A stretch of 59,372 nt of DNA from Acidobacteriota bacterium (GTDB taxonomy: Bacteria; Acidobacteriota; Blastocatellia; Pyrinomonadales; Pyrinomonadaceae): contig JAFAVK010000016.1 in the NCBI GenBank assembly GCA_019242475.1, positions 1-59,372 of the forward strand, written 5' to 3'. Shown here piece by piece: positions 28,958-44,569 of the stretch (its first letter is position 1; every line of letters starts with the position of its first letter). The position numbers were made by a program, and so were the translations under genes. The notes below the pieces were generated by a model, which was given only the letters and a program-made list of their open reading frames with translations, was not told the origin of the DNA and did no database searches.

Positions 28958-29116
28958 GATGCGGGTTCGGGACTCCTTCCGGGGCGGCGGGCCAACTCTT
29001 TTGGACGGGACGTGAGAGGTCGGATTTAACGACGGCGCGGGGCCGCGTGAACGTGCGGCCCGCGTCTTCCACCTTAGCGGATTGCTCGCCGCTTAATCAA
29101 CACTTATTTTCGCCGC

Positions 29117-31480
29117 TCAGCCCGCGCGCTCGTTGATCCAGACGGGCCTGGCGTTGCAGCCGGAGCCGTCGCTGCGCCAGCGCGGGCACGACCAGAAGAA
29201 GCTGCCGGCGGAGGTGGGGCCGCGCTTGAGCATCGGCGTCTTGCAGAGGAGGCAGGGCGGGCCGGCTTCGGGCTCGGGGCGGGGCTCTTCGAGCGCGCCC
29301 TTGTCGTCGAACCAGCGCGCGCCGCGGCAGTCCGGGTAGCGCACGCAGGAGAGGAAGGCGCGCTTGCCCTTCTCCTTCGGCAGGCGCAGGCGCATCGCGC
29401 CGCCGCAGGTCTGGCAGGGAGTTTGTAAGAGCGCCTTGCGCTGCTTCGCGTTCTTCGGCGCGTCGCTCAGATAGCCGCACGCCTCGCGCCCTGCCGAGCA
29501 CGCGAGGAACTTTCCCGCCGCGCCCTCGCGCTCGACCAAAAATCCTTCGCGCCCTTCCCTCTTGCACTTCGGGCAGTCGAGCGCGCCTTCGGGCCGCGGG
29601 AGTTGCCGCGCTTGTGCGGAGCCTTGCGAAGGGCGTTCGACCTCCGAGCCCGCGATCTGCGCGACCAGCTCCGAGACCATCCCGCGCACCTCGACCATGA
29701 AGGCGTCCAGCTCGTACTCGCGCCGCGCCATGCGCGAAAGCTTCTGCTCCCAGCGCCCCGTCAGCTCGGCCGACTTCAAAAGCGGCGACGGCAACATCTT
29801 GATGAGGGCCGCGCCCTTCGCCGTCGCGACGAGCGACTTCTTCTCGCGCGTGACGTACTCGCGTTTTAAAAGCGTCTCGATGATGGAGGCGCGCGTGGCG
29901 GGAGTCCCTAAGCCCGCCTCCTTCATCGCCAGACGCAGCTCCTCGTCTTCAACTTTCTTCCCCGCCGTCTCCATCGCGCCCAGCAACGCCGACTCCGAGT
30001 AGCGCGGCGGCGCCTTCGTCTGCTTCGCCAGCGCCTCCGCGTTCAAGACCTCGGCCGGGTCTTTCGCCTTGAGGGCGGGAAGCTCCGCCGCCTCCTCTTC
30101 CTCCTCCTCGCCCGCCTTCTTCGCGCCCTCCTCGTTCGACCTCCCGCCGCGCCCCGGCGGCTCCACCTCGCGCCAGCCTGCCTTCAAGACCACCGTGCCG
30201 CGCGTGATGAAGCGCTCGCCTTCGGCTTCGGTAACGACGGTCGTACGCTCAAGCTCCGCGTCCGGGTAGAACGCGGCGAGGAAGCGGCGCGCGACCAGAT
30301 CGTAAATCCGTTTCTCGTCGGGCGAGAGCGAGTCGCCCTTTATCTTCTGCTTCGTGGGGATGACGGCGTGGTGATCCGTGACCTTCTTGTCGTCCACGTG
30401 CCGGCTCGTCAATTTCGGCTTGCCGCCCGCGAGAATCTTCTCGATGAAGGGGACGTAAGGGCCGACCGAGGCGGCGCGGACGTGCGCCTCGATCTCCTCG
30501 GCCACGGCCTTCGAGAGGTGGCGCGAGGAGGTGCGCGGGTAGGTGAGAAATTTCTTCTCGTAGAGCGACTGCGCCAGCTCCAAAGTCTTCGCCGCCGTGA
30601 AGGCGTAGCGGACGTTGGCGGCGCGCTGCAAGGAGGTCAGGTCGTGCAGCAGCGGCGGCTTCTCGCGCGCGGCCTTCTTCTCGACCGACTGCACCGCGCC
30701 CTGCTTCCCCTGAACCTTTCGGACGACCGCTTCGGCGTCATCCTTCTTATCAAAACGACTGCCGTCCTTGCCGAACCAGCGACCGCGGTACTCGCCGCCG
30801 GGCGCGCGGAAGTCTGCGACGACCTCGAAGTAGTCCGTAGGCACGAACTCCGAAATCTCTCGGTCGCGCTCGACAATCAGGGCAAGCGTCGGCGTCTGGA
30901 CGCGGCCGAGCGAGAAGACGCCCTCATGCCCCGCGCGGCGCGCGCGCACCGTCTGCGCGCGCGTCGCGTTGATGCCGACGAGCCAGTCTGCGCGCTGGCG
31001 CGCGTGCGCCGACTCGCGCAGCCCCTTGTACTCTTCGGCCGGCTTCAGGTTCCGAAAACCCTCCTGAATCGCCTCGCGCGTGAGCGACGAAATCCAAAGG
31101 CGCTCGACCGGCTTGCGGCAGCCCGCGAGCGTGTAGACGAGGTCGAAGATCAGCTCGCCCTCGCGCCCCGCGTCGGCCGCGTTGACGACCGACACCACGT
31201 CCTCGCGCCCGAGCAGCGCGCGGATAACGTTGAACTGTTCGAGCGTTCTTTCGGAAGGGTGGTACTTGAACTCTCCGGGCAGGATGGGCAAATCTTCTAC
31301 GCGCCAGCGCTCGAACCGCGGGTCGTAAGCCTGCGGGTCGTCCAGCTCGACGAGGTGCCCGACGCACCACGTCACGATCTCCGACTCGCCCGAGATGAAG
31401 CCCTCGCCTCGCCGCGCCGCCCCCAAGGCCGCGGCCACGTCCCGCCCCATCGAAGGCTTCTCGGTGACGATGAGTCGCAT
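29117..31480 (-). CDS. topB: DNA topoisomerase III-type, three C-terminal zinc ribbons
   Basis: This 787-residue type IA topoisomerase has the Toprim domain first (MRLIVTEKPSMGRDVAAALG, then NAADAGREGELIF), the hinge region GRVQTPTLALI and the active site Tyr in KKFLTYPRTSSRHL. The opening MRLIVTEKPS and GREGE patterns match TopB rather than TopA. The C-terminal ~170 residues hold three zinc ribbons (CPKC ... CGY, CQTC ... CVRYPDC, CLLC ... CPRW ... C). It decatenates DNA. The start is 2 bp after the stop of the kinase gene, so the two are translated together. Confidence 0.93.
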   Translation of the reverse strand: MRLIVTEKPSMGRDVAAALGAARRGEGFISGESEIVTWCVGHLVELDDPQAYDPRFERWRVEDLPILPGEFKYHPSERTLEQFNVIRALLGREDVVSVVNAADAGREGELIFDLVYTLAGCRKPVERLWISSLTREAIQEGFRNLKPAEEYKGLRESAHARQRADWLVGINATRAQTVRARRAGHEGVFSLGRVQTPTLALIVERDREISEFVPTDYFEVVADFRAPGGEYRGRWFGKDGSRFDKKDDAEAVVRKVQGKQGAVQSVEKKAAREKPPLLHDLTSLQRAANVRYAFTAAKTLELAQSLYEKKFLTYPRTSSRHLSKAVAEEIEAHVRAASVGPYVPFIEKILAGGKPKLTSRHVDDKKVTDHHAVIPTKQKIKGDSLSPDEKRIYDLVARRFLAAFYPDAELERTTVVTEAEGERFITRGTVVLKAGWREVEPPGRGGRSNEEGAKKAGEEEEEEAAELPALKAKDPAEVLNAEALAKQTKAPPRYSESALLGAMETAGKKVEDEELRLAMKEAGLGTPATRASIIETLLKREYVTREKKSLVATAKGAALIKMLPSPLLKSAELTGRWEQKLSRMARREYELDAFMVEVRGMVSELVAQIAGSEVERPSQGSAQARQLPRPEGALDCPKCKREGREGFLVEREGAAGKFLACSAGREACGYLSDAPKNAKQRKALLQTPCQTCGGAMRLRLPKEKGKRAFLSCVRYPDCRGARWFDDKGALEEPRPEPEAGPPCLLCKTPMLKRGPTSAGSFFWSCPRWRSDGSGCNARPVWINERAG

Positions 31481-31482
31481 GC

Positions 31483-33690
<2,208 letters not shown>

Positions 33691-33696
33691 AAAGCT

Positions 33697-33763
33697 AATG
33701 ATGAGTGATGAATGATGAATTGAAAGCGGGCTGCCTTTAATTCATCATTCATCACTCATCATT
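33697..33763. repeat. Perfect 25-bp inverted repeat of ATGATGA-type words
   Basis: Arms 33697-33721 and 33739-33763 pair without mismatch and share wording with 2686-2754. It lies upstream of the kinase start at 33690 and after the YARHG gene on the minus strand. Confidence 0.9.
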
Positions 33764-33811
33764 CATCATTTCAGTTTTCTTGTCCCGTCACGCGGGACTC
33801 AGAGTGCCTTA

Positions 33812-34975
33812 TCAACCCTCGACGGCGTCGAGCACGCTCGTCGCCTTCTTCTCGTAGGCCGCGATGGCGGCCGCGTTCTGGCGCTCGACCTCGGTGAGCG
33901 CGGCGTCGGTGTACTTCGGGTTGGGCTTGTACCAGTCGAAGCTCTTGAAGTAGCCCTGGAGCCAGCGATCCTTGAAGACCTTGCCGTGGCGCGCGTAAAT
34001 CTCGTTGCGGAGCTTGCGCGCGTCTTCGAGGAACATGCCTTCCAGCAGCGCGTTCGTGACCGGCGTCGTGCTCAGAGACTCCTTGACCTTGCGCTCGTAG
34101 GCGACGATGGTCTCGATGTTCTTCTTGTCCGTCTCGGACAGCTCCGGCTCCTTGTTGTCCTCGCGCGCCTCGTACCAGGGCTGGCTCCAGAAGTACTGCG
34201 CGAGCCACTCGGTCTTGAACTGCCGGCCGTGGCGCGCGTAGACCTCGTTGCGCAGCAGGCGCAGCTCGTTGAGGCTCAGGCCCTTGAGCATCTCCTCGGT
34301 GACGAGCCGGTTCTCGAAGTGCTCCATGTCGCCGGGCGAGATGGCGGCGTGGCGCTGCTTGCGCTGCGCGGCTTCGATGGCGGTGAGGTTCTTGCGCTCG
34401 GTCGCCGTGAGCTGGCGCGCGTCGTAGCTGGGGTCGGCCTTGTACCAGTAGCGGTCTTCGAAGTAGCTCTTGAGCCACGGGTCGTCGTCGAACGGCTTGC
34501 CGCGGACGGCCTCGACCTCGGCGCGCAGCACCTGCCACTCGGCCGAGGAGTGCGTGCCGAGCTTCTCCTCGGTCATCTCCTTCGCCTGCCACCAGCGCAG
34601 GTCGCCCGGCTCGATCTGGTCGTGCTGCTCGGCCTCCAGCTCGCGGATGAGGTCGAGGTTCTCGCGCTCGGTCTCGTTGAGCAGCGAATTGGTGAAGCCG
34701 GGGTTCGGCTTGTACCACGCCTGATCCTTCAGGTAGCCCTGGATGTCGCGGTCTTTGAAGATGCGGCCGTGGCGCCCGAAGACGACGCCGCGCAGGAGCT
34801 TGAGGCTCCCGAGGTCTACGTCCTTGAGCTGTTCGCGGGTCGCCTTCTGCTTCGCGTAGTCGATGGCTTCGAGCTTTTTGAAGGCGTCGTCCTGCGCGGG
34901 GCAGAGGGCCGCCGCGAGCAGGACGAGGGCGGCCGCGGCCGCCGCCCTTCTTAATTTGTCTGGCAGTTTCTTCAT
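33812..34975 (-). CDS. Secreted protein with four YARHG-type repeats
   Basis: After a signal peptide (residues 1-28, ending CPAQ) the 387-residue protein contains four tandem ~85-residue modules. Core motifs are LLRGVVFGRHGRIFKDR, VLRAEVEAVRGKPFDDD, LLRNEVYARHGRQFKTE and LRNEIYARHGKVFKDR. Each is followed by a W/Y-rich SWYKPNP-like segment. The first two are degenerate, the last two canonical YARHG. It is upstream of the kinase that carries one YARHG module, in the same orientation, so they may share a ligand. Function of YARHG is not established. Confidence 0.82.
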   Translation of the reverse strand: MKKLPDKLRRAAAAAALVLLAAALCPAQDDAFKKLEAIDYAKQKATREQLKDVDLGSLKLLRGVVFGRHGRIFKDRDIQGYLKDQAWYKPNPGFTNSLLNETERENLDLIRELEAEQHDQIEPGDLRWWQAKEMTEEKLGTHSSAEWQVLRAEVEAVRGKPFDDDPWLKSYFEDRYWYKADPSYDARQLTATERKNLTAIEAAQRKQRHAAISPGDMEHFENRLVTEEMLKGLSLNELRLLRNEVYARHGRQFKTEWLAQYFWSQPWYEAREDNKEPELSETDKKNIETIVAYERKVKESLSTTPVTNALLEGMFLEDARKLRNEIYARHGKVFKDRWLQGYFKSFDWYKPNPKYTDAALTEVERQNAAAIAAYEKKATSVLDAVEG

Positions 34976-35026
34976 AAGGGGGAACGCTCCTTCCAGCGCG
35001 TCCTGTCTGTTTAAAGTTAACGGGGG

Positions 35027-35833
35027 TTACTTGTCCTTCGCGGGGGCGACGAAGCGCGCGACGCCGTCGGCAATCGACTCGGCCATGCGCCTCTGCCCCT
35101 CCTCGGTCTTGATGAACTCGGCGTCGTCCGCGTTCGAGAGGACGACCATCTCAATCGTTACGACGGGCACTTCCGAAAAGATCGAGCCCGTCAGGGCGCC
35201 GCCCTGGTCGTGCCCGACCTTCGTCTGGTTGTCGGTGCGCACGCCGTTGTCGTTGAGCGCGCCCTGCAAGCCTTCGGCGAGCCCGGCGTGGACGGCCTCG
35301 GCCGCGCGGCGGCTCCCTTCTATAACGCCGGGGCCGGGGCCGGTCGTTCCGTCTTTGGCCTTGCCCTGCCGGTCTGGGTAGTAGATGGCGAAGCCGCGCT
35401 CGGTGCTCGCGTCGCAGTGGAGGCGGATCATCAAGGCGGCGCGCGCGCGGTTGGCGACGAGCGCGCGCTCCTTGTTCTTGACCAGCTCCCCCTCCGAAGA
35501 CTTCGTCATGACGACTTCGTAGCCGCGCGCCTCAAGCGCCTCGCGCAGCTTCGAGGCGACGGCCCAATCGACGTGCGTCTCGCTCGTCCCGTTCTGGACG
35601 TTCTGGCCGCTGGCGACCTCGGACGGATGGCCGGGGTCGATGCAGACGACGGTGCGGCCCGAGTCCGGGACGTCCGTCTTAACGTCTGCCTTCGTCGGCT
35701 CGGCCGTCTTCGAGACCTTGGACGCGGGCTTGGGTGGGGCGGATGTCCTTCGACCCTTCCCCCGCCTGACCTGCGCCGCGGCGGCGCCGAGGATGAGTGC
35801 GAACAGAAGGGCGAGCGTGGCGAGGAGTCTCAT
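35027..35833 (-). CDS. N-acetylmuramoyl-L-alanine amidase, Amidase_3 type
   Basis: From ATG 35833 the product is 268 residues with a signal peptide (MRLLATLALLFALILGAAAA). Zinc-amidase marks of the Amidase_3 family are VVCIDPGHPSE (first zinc His), a Glu in the GTSETHVDWA segment, and MIRLHCDAS (second zinc His). VTIEMVVLSNADDAEF near the end holds the catalytic Glu. It trims peptide stems from peptidoglycan in the periplasm. It precedes the YARHG gene on the same strand, so the envelope genes may form one unit. Confidence 0.87.
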   Translation of the reverse strand: MRLLATLALLFALILGAAAAQVRRGKGRRTSAPPKPASKVSKTAEPTKADVKTDVPDSGRTVVCIDPGHPSEVASGQNVQNGTSETHVDWAVASKLREALEARGYEVVMTKSSEGELVKNKERALVANRARAALMIRLHCDASTERGFAIYYPDRQGKAKDGTTGPGPGVIEGSRRAAEAVHAGLAEGLQGALNDNGVRTDNQTKVGHDQGGALTGSIFSEVPVVTIEMVVLSNADDAEFIKTEEGQRRMAESIADGVARFVAPAKDK

Positions 35834-36020
35834 CTGGGTTAAAACCGACGGGCGCTGTTCACGGGCGTGATTTGATGATAAAAAAGCGTTCGAGTTAAAG
35901 CGCCCCGTGTCGCCTCGGCCGGCGGCCGCCGGCGGCGCCCGGGCATTATTCGACTCGGCCGGACGCGTTGTCAAACCACACCCCCTTTGGGTGGCGGCAC
36001 GAGCGCCGCCCCGACCGCGC

Positions 36021-36815
36021 ATGACCGCGAGAACCCTCGACCGACTCTCCATCCGACGACGCCCGCGCGGGCTGCCGCTGATGCGGCAGTGGTGGGGCAA
36101 GCTCCTCTTCATGCACTGGCCGGTGGCGGTCAGCGCGCTCCGGCCGCTCGTCCCGCCGCAGCTCTCCATCGACACCTACGGCGGGCAGGCGTGGGTCGGC
36201 GTGGTGCCGTTCCGGATGTGGGGCGTGCGCGCCTCTTTCGCGCCGCCCGTGCCGGGCCTCAACGACTTCCTTGAGCTGAACGTGCGCACCTACGTCCACC
36301 ACCAGGGCGTGCCCGGCGTCTGGTTCCACTCGCTCGACATCGACAGCGCCGTCGCCACCTGGGGCGCGCGCCGCTTCTTCTACCTGCCCTACCACCAGGC
36401 CGAGATGAGCCTGCGCCAGCAGGGTGACGCCATCGACTACTCCTCCGCGCGCACGCAAAGGGACGCGCCGCCCGCCGCCTTCCGCGGCCGTTGGACAATC
36501 GGCGAGAGCCTGCCGGCCTCCGAGCCCGACTCGCTCGAATTCTTCCTCACGGAGCGCTACTGCCTCTACTCGGTCAACGACGAACAGCTCTACCGCTGCC
36601 GCATCCACCACGCGCCCTGGCCCCTGCGCGCGGCCGAGGTCGGCGACTTCGACTCCTCCATGCTCGAAGCGCTCGGCGTCGCCACGCCCCCCGTCGCGCC
36701 CCTCCTCCACTACGCCGAAGAGCTGAAGGTGGACATCTGGCCGCTCCTCCGCGTCGGGCAAACCACCCGCGACCACGTCTTCGAGCCCGCCGGCGCGTCC
36801 GAGCTTGTTGGATGA
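36021..36815 (+). CDS. DUF2071 (YqjF family) protein
   Basis: The 264-residue protein matches the YqjF/DUF2071 family. Segments seen are MRQWWGKLLFMHWPV at residue ~20, LRPLVPPQLSIDTYGGQAWVGVVPF, LNVRTYV, and GVWFHSLDIDS. The C-terminus has a FFLTERYCLYS motif. Function unknown; the fold is probably an acetoacetate-decarboxylase-like beta cone. ATG 36021 was chosen since the preceding region is coding for nothing recognisable. It ends 3 bp before the convergent Vgb-like gene. Confidence 0.85.
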   Translation: MTARTLDRLSIRRRPRGLPLMRQWWGKLLFMHWPVAVSALRPLVPPQLSIDTYGGQAWVGVVPFRMWGVRASFAPPVPGLNDFLELNVRTYVHHQGVPGVWFHSLDIDSAVATWGARRFFYLPYHQAEMSLRQQGDAIDYSSARTQRDAPPAAFRGRWTIGESLPASEPDSLEFFLTERYCLYSVNDEQLYRCRIHHAPWPLRAAEVGDFDSSMLEALGVATPPVAPLLHYAEELKVDIWPLLRVGQTTRDHVFEPAGASELVG

Positions 36816-36818
36816 AAT

Positions 36819-37985
36819 TCAGCGTGCCGCGCGGGCGGGCAGTTCGGCTAGCCGGCCGACCTTGTCGGAGTTCAGCTCGGTGAACCAGAGGTTGCCGTCC
36901 GGCCCCAGGATGATGCGGTGCATCACCGTGTCGCTCGTCTCGACGGGGTAGGAGGTGAAGTCCTTCGCCGAGAGGCCGCCGGGCCGGGCCTTGAGGATGG
37001 CCTTGTCGATTCTGACGATGTTGTCGGGCGCCGTCGGGTCGGGGTTGTTGTGGTCTACGTACTGCTGCACCCAGAGGTTGCCCTCGTGGTCGAAGGCCAG
37101 CCCGGCGAGGATGACGTTCGCGTGCGACTTCGGCACGGCGAACTCGGTGATGCTGCAGTCGCGCTCGACGCGCCCCACGCGGTTGCCGGCCTCCTCCGTG
37201 AACCACATGCGTCCGTCGGGCCCCGGCACGACGGCGATGGGGCGGCTGTTGGGGGTCGGGATGGCGAACTCCGTCACCTCGCCGTACGGCGTGACGCGCG
37301 CGATCTTGTTGCCGACCAGCTCCGTCACCCACATGTTGCCGTCCGGCCCCTTCTTGATGTAGATGGGCACGCTGCCGACCGTCGGGAGCGCGTAGGTCTG
37401 CACCTTCCCGTCGGGCGTGATGCGCCCCACGGTGCCCGTCCCCTTCCCCGTGAACCAGACGGTCTTGCCGTCCGGGCCGATGCCCAAACCGTGCGGGTGC
37501 GTGTTGATCTTGTCCGGGCAGGAGCTACAGTCGAGGCGCACGTCGTAGTCTTCGAGAATCTGCCCGTCCTCGTTCAGCTTCACGATGCGACCGTGGAACT
37601 CAAGCGTCAGCCAGATGTTCCCCGCCGCGTCGAACTCGATGCCGTGGGGACCGCTGCCCTGCGGCATCCGGAACAGGCGCGTCCGGCCGTCGCGGGTGAC
37701 GCGCACGAGCGTGTCGTAGTTCTGCCCCGTGACCCAGAGGTCGCCGCGGCGGCGCTCGTCGAAGGTGATTTCGTGCGTCGAGCCCATCGGCGCGCCCCCG
37801 TCGCGCGCGACGTGGCAGTCGCCCTGCGCTGAAGGCTGTGCCTCGCCCGCGTATTTGATGGGGAACTCCTCGATGCTCGGCGGCGGCCCCGCCTGCGCGT
37901 AGCAGGCGGCCGCGAGGGCGATGGCGAGGGCCGGCGCGGCGAGCGCGGCCTTGGCTCCGAAGGCGTGCGGTGAAGTCTTCATCAT
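36819..37985 (-). CDS. Vgb/streptogramin lyase-like secreted beta-propeller
   Basis: The 388-residue protein has a signal peptide (residues ~3-31) and a seven-bladed propeller of repeats such as GPHGIEFDAAGNIWLTLE, GPDGKTVWFTGKGTG, GPDGNMWVTELVGNKIARV and GPDGRMWFTEEAGNRVGRV. It resembles virginiamycin B lyase but lacks evidence for drug lysis. In this setting a redox or ligand-binding role is as likely. A CSSC pair sits in the third repeat. It is the last gene of a barrel-cytochrome-Vgb operon. GGGAGAT before the tandem ATGs sets the start. Confidence 0.8.
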   Translation of the reverse strand: MMKTSPHAFGAKAALAAPALAIALAAACYAQAGPPPSIEEFPIKYAGEAQPSAQGDCHVARDGGAPMGSTHEITFDERRRGDLWVTGQNYDTLVRVTRDGRTRLFRMPQGSGPHGIEFDAAGNIWLTLEFHGRIVKLNEDGQILEDYDVRLDCSSCPDKINTHPHGLGIGPDGKTVWFTGKGTGTVGRITPDGKVQTYALPTVGSVPIYIKKGPDGNMWVTELVGNKIARVTPYGEVTEFAIPTPNSRPIAVVPGPDGRMWFTEEAGNRVGRVERDCSITEFAVPKSHANVILAGLAFDHEGNLWVQQYVDHNNPDPTAPDNIVRIDKAILKARPGGLSAKDFTSYPVETSDTVMHRIILGPDGNLWFTELNSDKVGRLAELPARAAR

Positions 37986-38011
37986 TATCTCCCGAGGTCT
38001 GCGGCCGGTCT

Positions 38012-42223
<4,212 letters not shown>

Positions 42224-42229
42224 GACGAA

Positions 42230-44383
42230 TCAGAAGTTGAACCGGAGCGTGCCGAAGAGCGCGTAGAGCGGCTTCGACGGGTTGATGACCGTGTCGTCGG
42301 GCGTGCAGAAGCTGGCGACGTTGGGCGGGCAGTTGCGCGAACGGTCGGTGTAGATGTCGCGGAAGCCACGCCCGGGCTTGAGCATCGACGCGCCGAAGTT
42401 GAGCGTGATGTTGTTGATGAGCCGCGGGCGATACGCGACGCCGACCGACAGGTCTTCGCCGATGTCGTGGCGGATGTGGTTCTGGAAGAGAAGATATTCG
42501 AGCGGCTCGGTGCGTTGGAAGCGCAGGTGGTTGAAGTTGAAGACGGCCTTGATGCGCTGCGTCAGCTCGATGTCGTAGCCGAGGTTGCCGATGACGATGC
42601 CGGGGTTGACGTAGTTCGCCTGCCCCTGCGTCTTGCTGCTGCGAAGCGAAGGCAGAAGGCTCAAAGGCTGCACTAAGCCCACGCCCGTGCCGACGAGCGG
42701 GATGCCGACGCGATTCCAAAAAGAGAACTGCCCGCCCGCGAAGTTCGGGTCGTCCAGAATCGCGTCGAAGCCCGTCGCCTTTCCGTCGGTCGGGTTCTTG
42801 TCGCCCGAGGCGAAGAAGAAAGAGGCGCGGAAGCGTTGGAAGTCCTTATCCAAAGACGCCTCGGCCGCGGCCATCTGCGCCCTGACGCGCGTCTTGCGGC
42901 CGGCGATGGGGTTGCGCGAGTCGGTGCCGAGCGCGAAGTAGTAGGAGTTGGTCAGGTTGATGCGCCCGACGTGGCCGTCGCCCGAGAGGCCGAAGTAGCC
43001 GACCTTCAAAGAGTGCGGCCGCACGTCGCCGACGACGGCCGGGCGGACTTTGAAGCCGTTGCGGTCGTACTCGATGCCGGCGCGGTCGTCGTTGAAATGA
43101 AAACTGGCCTGCGCCGTGTAGCCCTTCGCCAGAAAGTCCTGCTTGAAGAGGTTGGCGACGTAGACGTTCTGCCGCCGCCGGTCGAAGCGGTTCAAACCGC
43201 TGTTGGTGTCCTTCTCAAGCTGCGCGAAGTAGGCGAGGTTGAACTGGTACTGGTTGTTCTTGAAGGCGCCGAAGATGCGCGCGCCGAGGTTGTTGTCGGC
43301 GTAGATGAAGCCGCGGAAGTCGGAGACGAACGGCTGGATGCCCGCGCGAATCGAAATCGCGTCGTAGTTCGCGTTCACGTCTTCGAGCTTGACCTCGGCG
43401 AAGGCTTCTTCGAAGGAGAAGTGCCAGTCGGTGCGGGTCGTGCCGCGGCGGGGGTCGATGTTGATGACGCCCTGCTCGCGCGCGCGGACGTAGTTCGGGA
43501 CGCTGAAGGTGGGCGAGAGCTTGATCGCCCACTGGCGCGGCTTGAAGGTCGTGTCGCCGCTGAACATCTCGAGCGAGAACTGCAAGACCTGGTTGAAGGC
43601 GAGCACCTCGGGCTTGTTGAAGGCTTCGGCGGTGCCGGGGCGTGCGCTGCTCGGGTTCGAGGGGATGGGCGTCCGCTGCTGCTGGACGGCCGTGAAGCTC
43701 GTCCCCGAAAGGATCATGAAGACGTGCTGGCCGAAGATGGGGTAGTCGCCTTTAAGAATGCTCTGGTCGTAAGGGTTGAGCGCGCTGCCGTGTCGGAAGA
43801 GGATGTCGCGGCCGCGCGAGACGCCGCCGTAGCGCTCGTACTCGGGGAAGCTGATGCGCCAGCGGTCGCGGACGGGCACGCGGTCGGGCGCGGTCGGGGC
43901 TTCGGTCGCAACGCTGGAAGAGCCCGCGTAGCCGTTCGGCTCGCCCTCGTCGCCCTTACCCGGGGGAGGCGTCGAGGGCGCGGGCGTGCCCTCCTTCGGA
44001 GCAAGCACGATGTCGAGCTTCGTATCTTGCCCCGGCTCGACGCCCACGTTCTCGACCGCTTCGCCGCGCGCGATGGCGAAGGGGCCGTACTTGACCTTGC
44101 TGTCGAAGCTCGCCTTGAACGGCGCTTCCAGGCGGACGCGGTAGGCGCCCGCGGGGAGGCCGAGCGTGTAAGACCCGTCGGCTTTCGTCTTTGCTCGATA
44201 GGCGCGCGAGCTGATTTGATTGACGGCGACGACCACGGCGCCCCCGACGCCCTTCGGCATCGTGCCGGGCGAGTCGAGGACGCGCCCCGTCAGGCGCCCG
44301 CGCTCCTGCGCGAAGGCCGCGGGCGCGCAGAGGAGCAAGGCGGCGCACGTCGTCAAAAGAATCCGGGGGATGCAGGGAGTCAT
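42230..44383 (-). CDS. Outer-membrane beta-barrel with CarboxypepD regulatory-like N-domain
   Basis: From the ATG at 44383 the product is 717 residues, with a signal peptide ending AAFAQ. Residues ~30-110 are a Cna/carboxypeptidase regulatory-like fold (GRLTGRVLDSPG, TKADGSYTLGLPAGAYRVRL). The rest is rich in alternating strands ending in ALFGTLRFNF, whose final Phe is the outer-membrane insertion mark. There is no TonB plug, so it differs from TonB-dependent transporters. A Pro-rich linker joins domain and barrel. Its gene heads the cytochrome operon and is spaced 6 bp from it. Confidence 0.78.
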   Translation of the reverse strand: MTPCIPRILLTTCAALLLCAPAAFAQERGRLTGRVLDSPGTMPKGVGGAVVVAVNQISSRAYRAKTKADGSYTLGLPAGAYRVRLEAPFKASFDSKVKYGPFAIARGEAVENVGVEPGQDTKLDIVLAPKEGTPAPSTPPPGKGDEGEPNGYAGSSSVATEAPTAPDRVPVRDRWRISFPEYERYGGVSRGRDILFRHGSALNPYDQSILKGDYPIFGQHVFMILSGTSFTAVQQQRTPIPSNPSSARPGTAEAFNKPEVLAFNQVLQFSLEMFSGDTTFKPRQWAIKLSPTFSVPNYVRAREQGVINIDPRRGTTRTDWHFSFEEAFAEVKLEDVNANYDAISIRAGIQPFVSDFRGFIYADNNLGARIFGAFKNNQYQFNLAYFAQLEKDTNSGLNRFDRRRQNVYVANLFKQDFLAKGYTAQASFHFNDDRAGIEYDRNGFKVRPAVVGDVRPHSLKVGYFGLSGDGHVGRINLTNSYYFALGTDSRNPIAGRKTRVRAQMAAAEASLDKDFQRFRASFFFASGDKNPTDGKATGFDAILDDPNFAGGQFSFWNRVGIPLVGTGVGLVQPLSLLPSLRSSKTQGQANYVNPGIVIGNLGYDIELTQRIKAVFNFNHLRFQRTEPLEYLLFQNHIRHDIGEDLSVGVAYRPRLINNITLNFGASMLKPGRGFRDIYTDRSRNCPPNVASFCTPDDTVINPSKPLYALFGTLRFNF

Positions 44384-44498
44384 CTTTGCGTCTGAATTAA
44401 AATAAACGATGGGCGGCTTTCTTTTAGCACGCCCGCGCGCCGCCGACAATAAAATTTATCTTTCACTTCGAGCATGGGCCGCCTGGCGGAAAAGTATC

Positions 44499-44526
44499 TT
44501 GACTGAAAGCCGCGAGGTGATACATT
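44499..44526 (+). promoter_or_regulatory. Promoter TTGACT-16-TACATT with extended -10
   Basis: TTGACT (44499-44504) is 16 nt before TACATT (44521-44526), which is preceded by GGTGA. It would drive the HbpS-like gene at 44570. Confidence 0.55.
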
Positions 44527-44569
44527 GTCGGCCAAGCGGCGGGAACGCCCGCGTCTTCAACCCCGGACG

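Noticed and set aside
36819..37985. Antibiotic (streptogramin B) resistance gene
   Set aside because: It resembles Vgb by propeller repeats, but such propellers are common; the context is a cytochrome operon and no drug-related gene is near.
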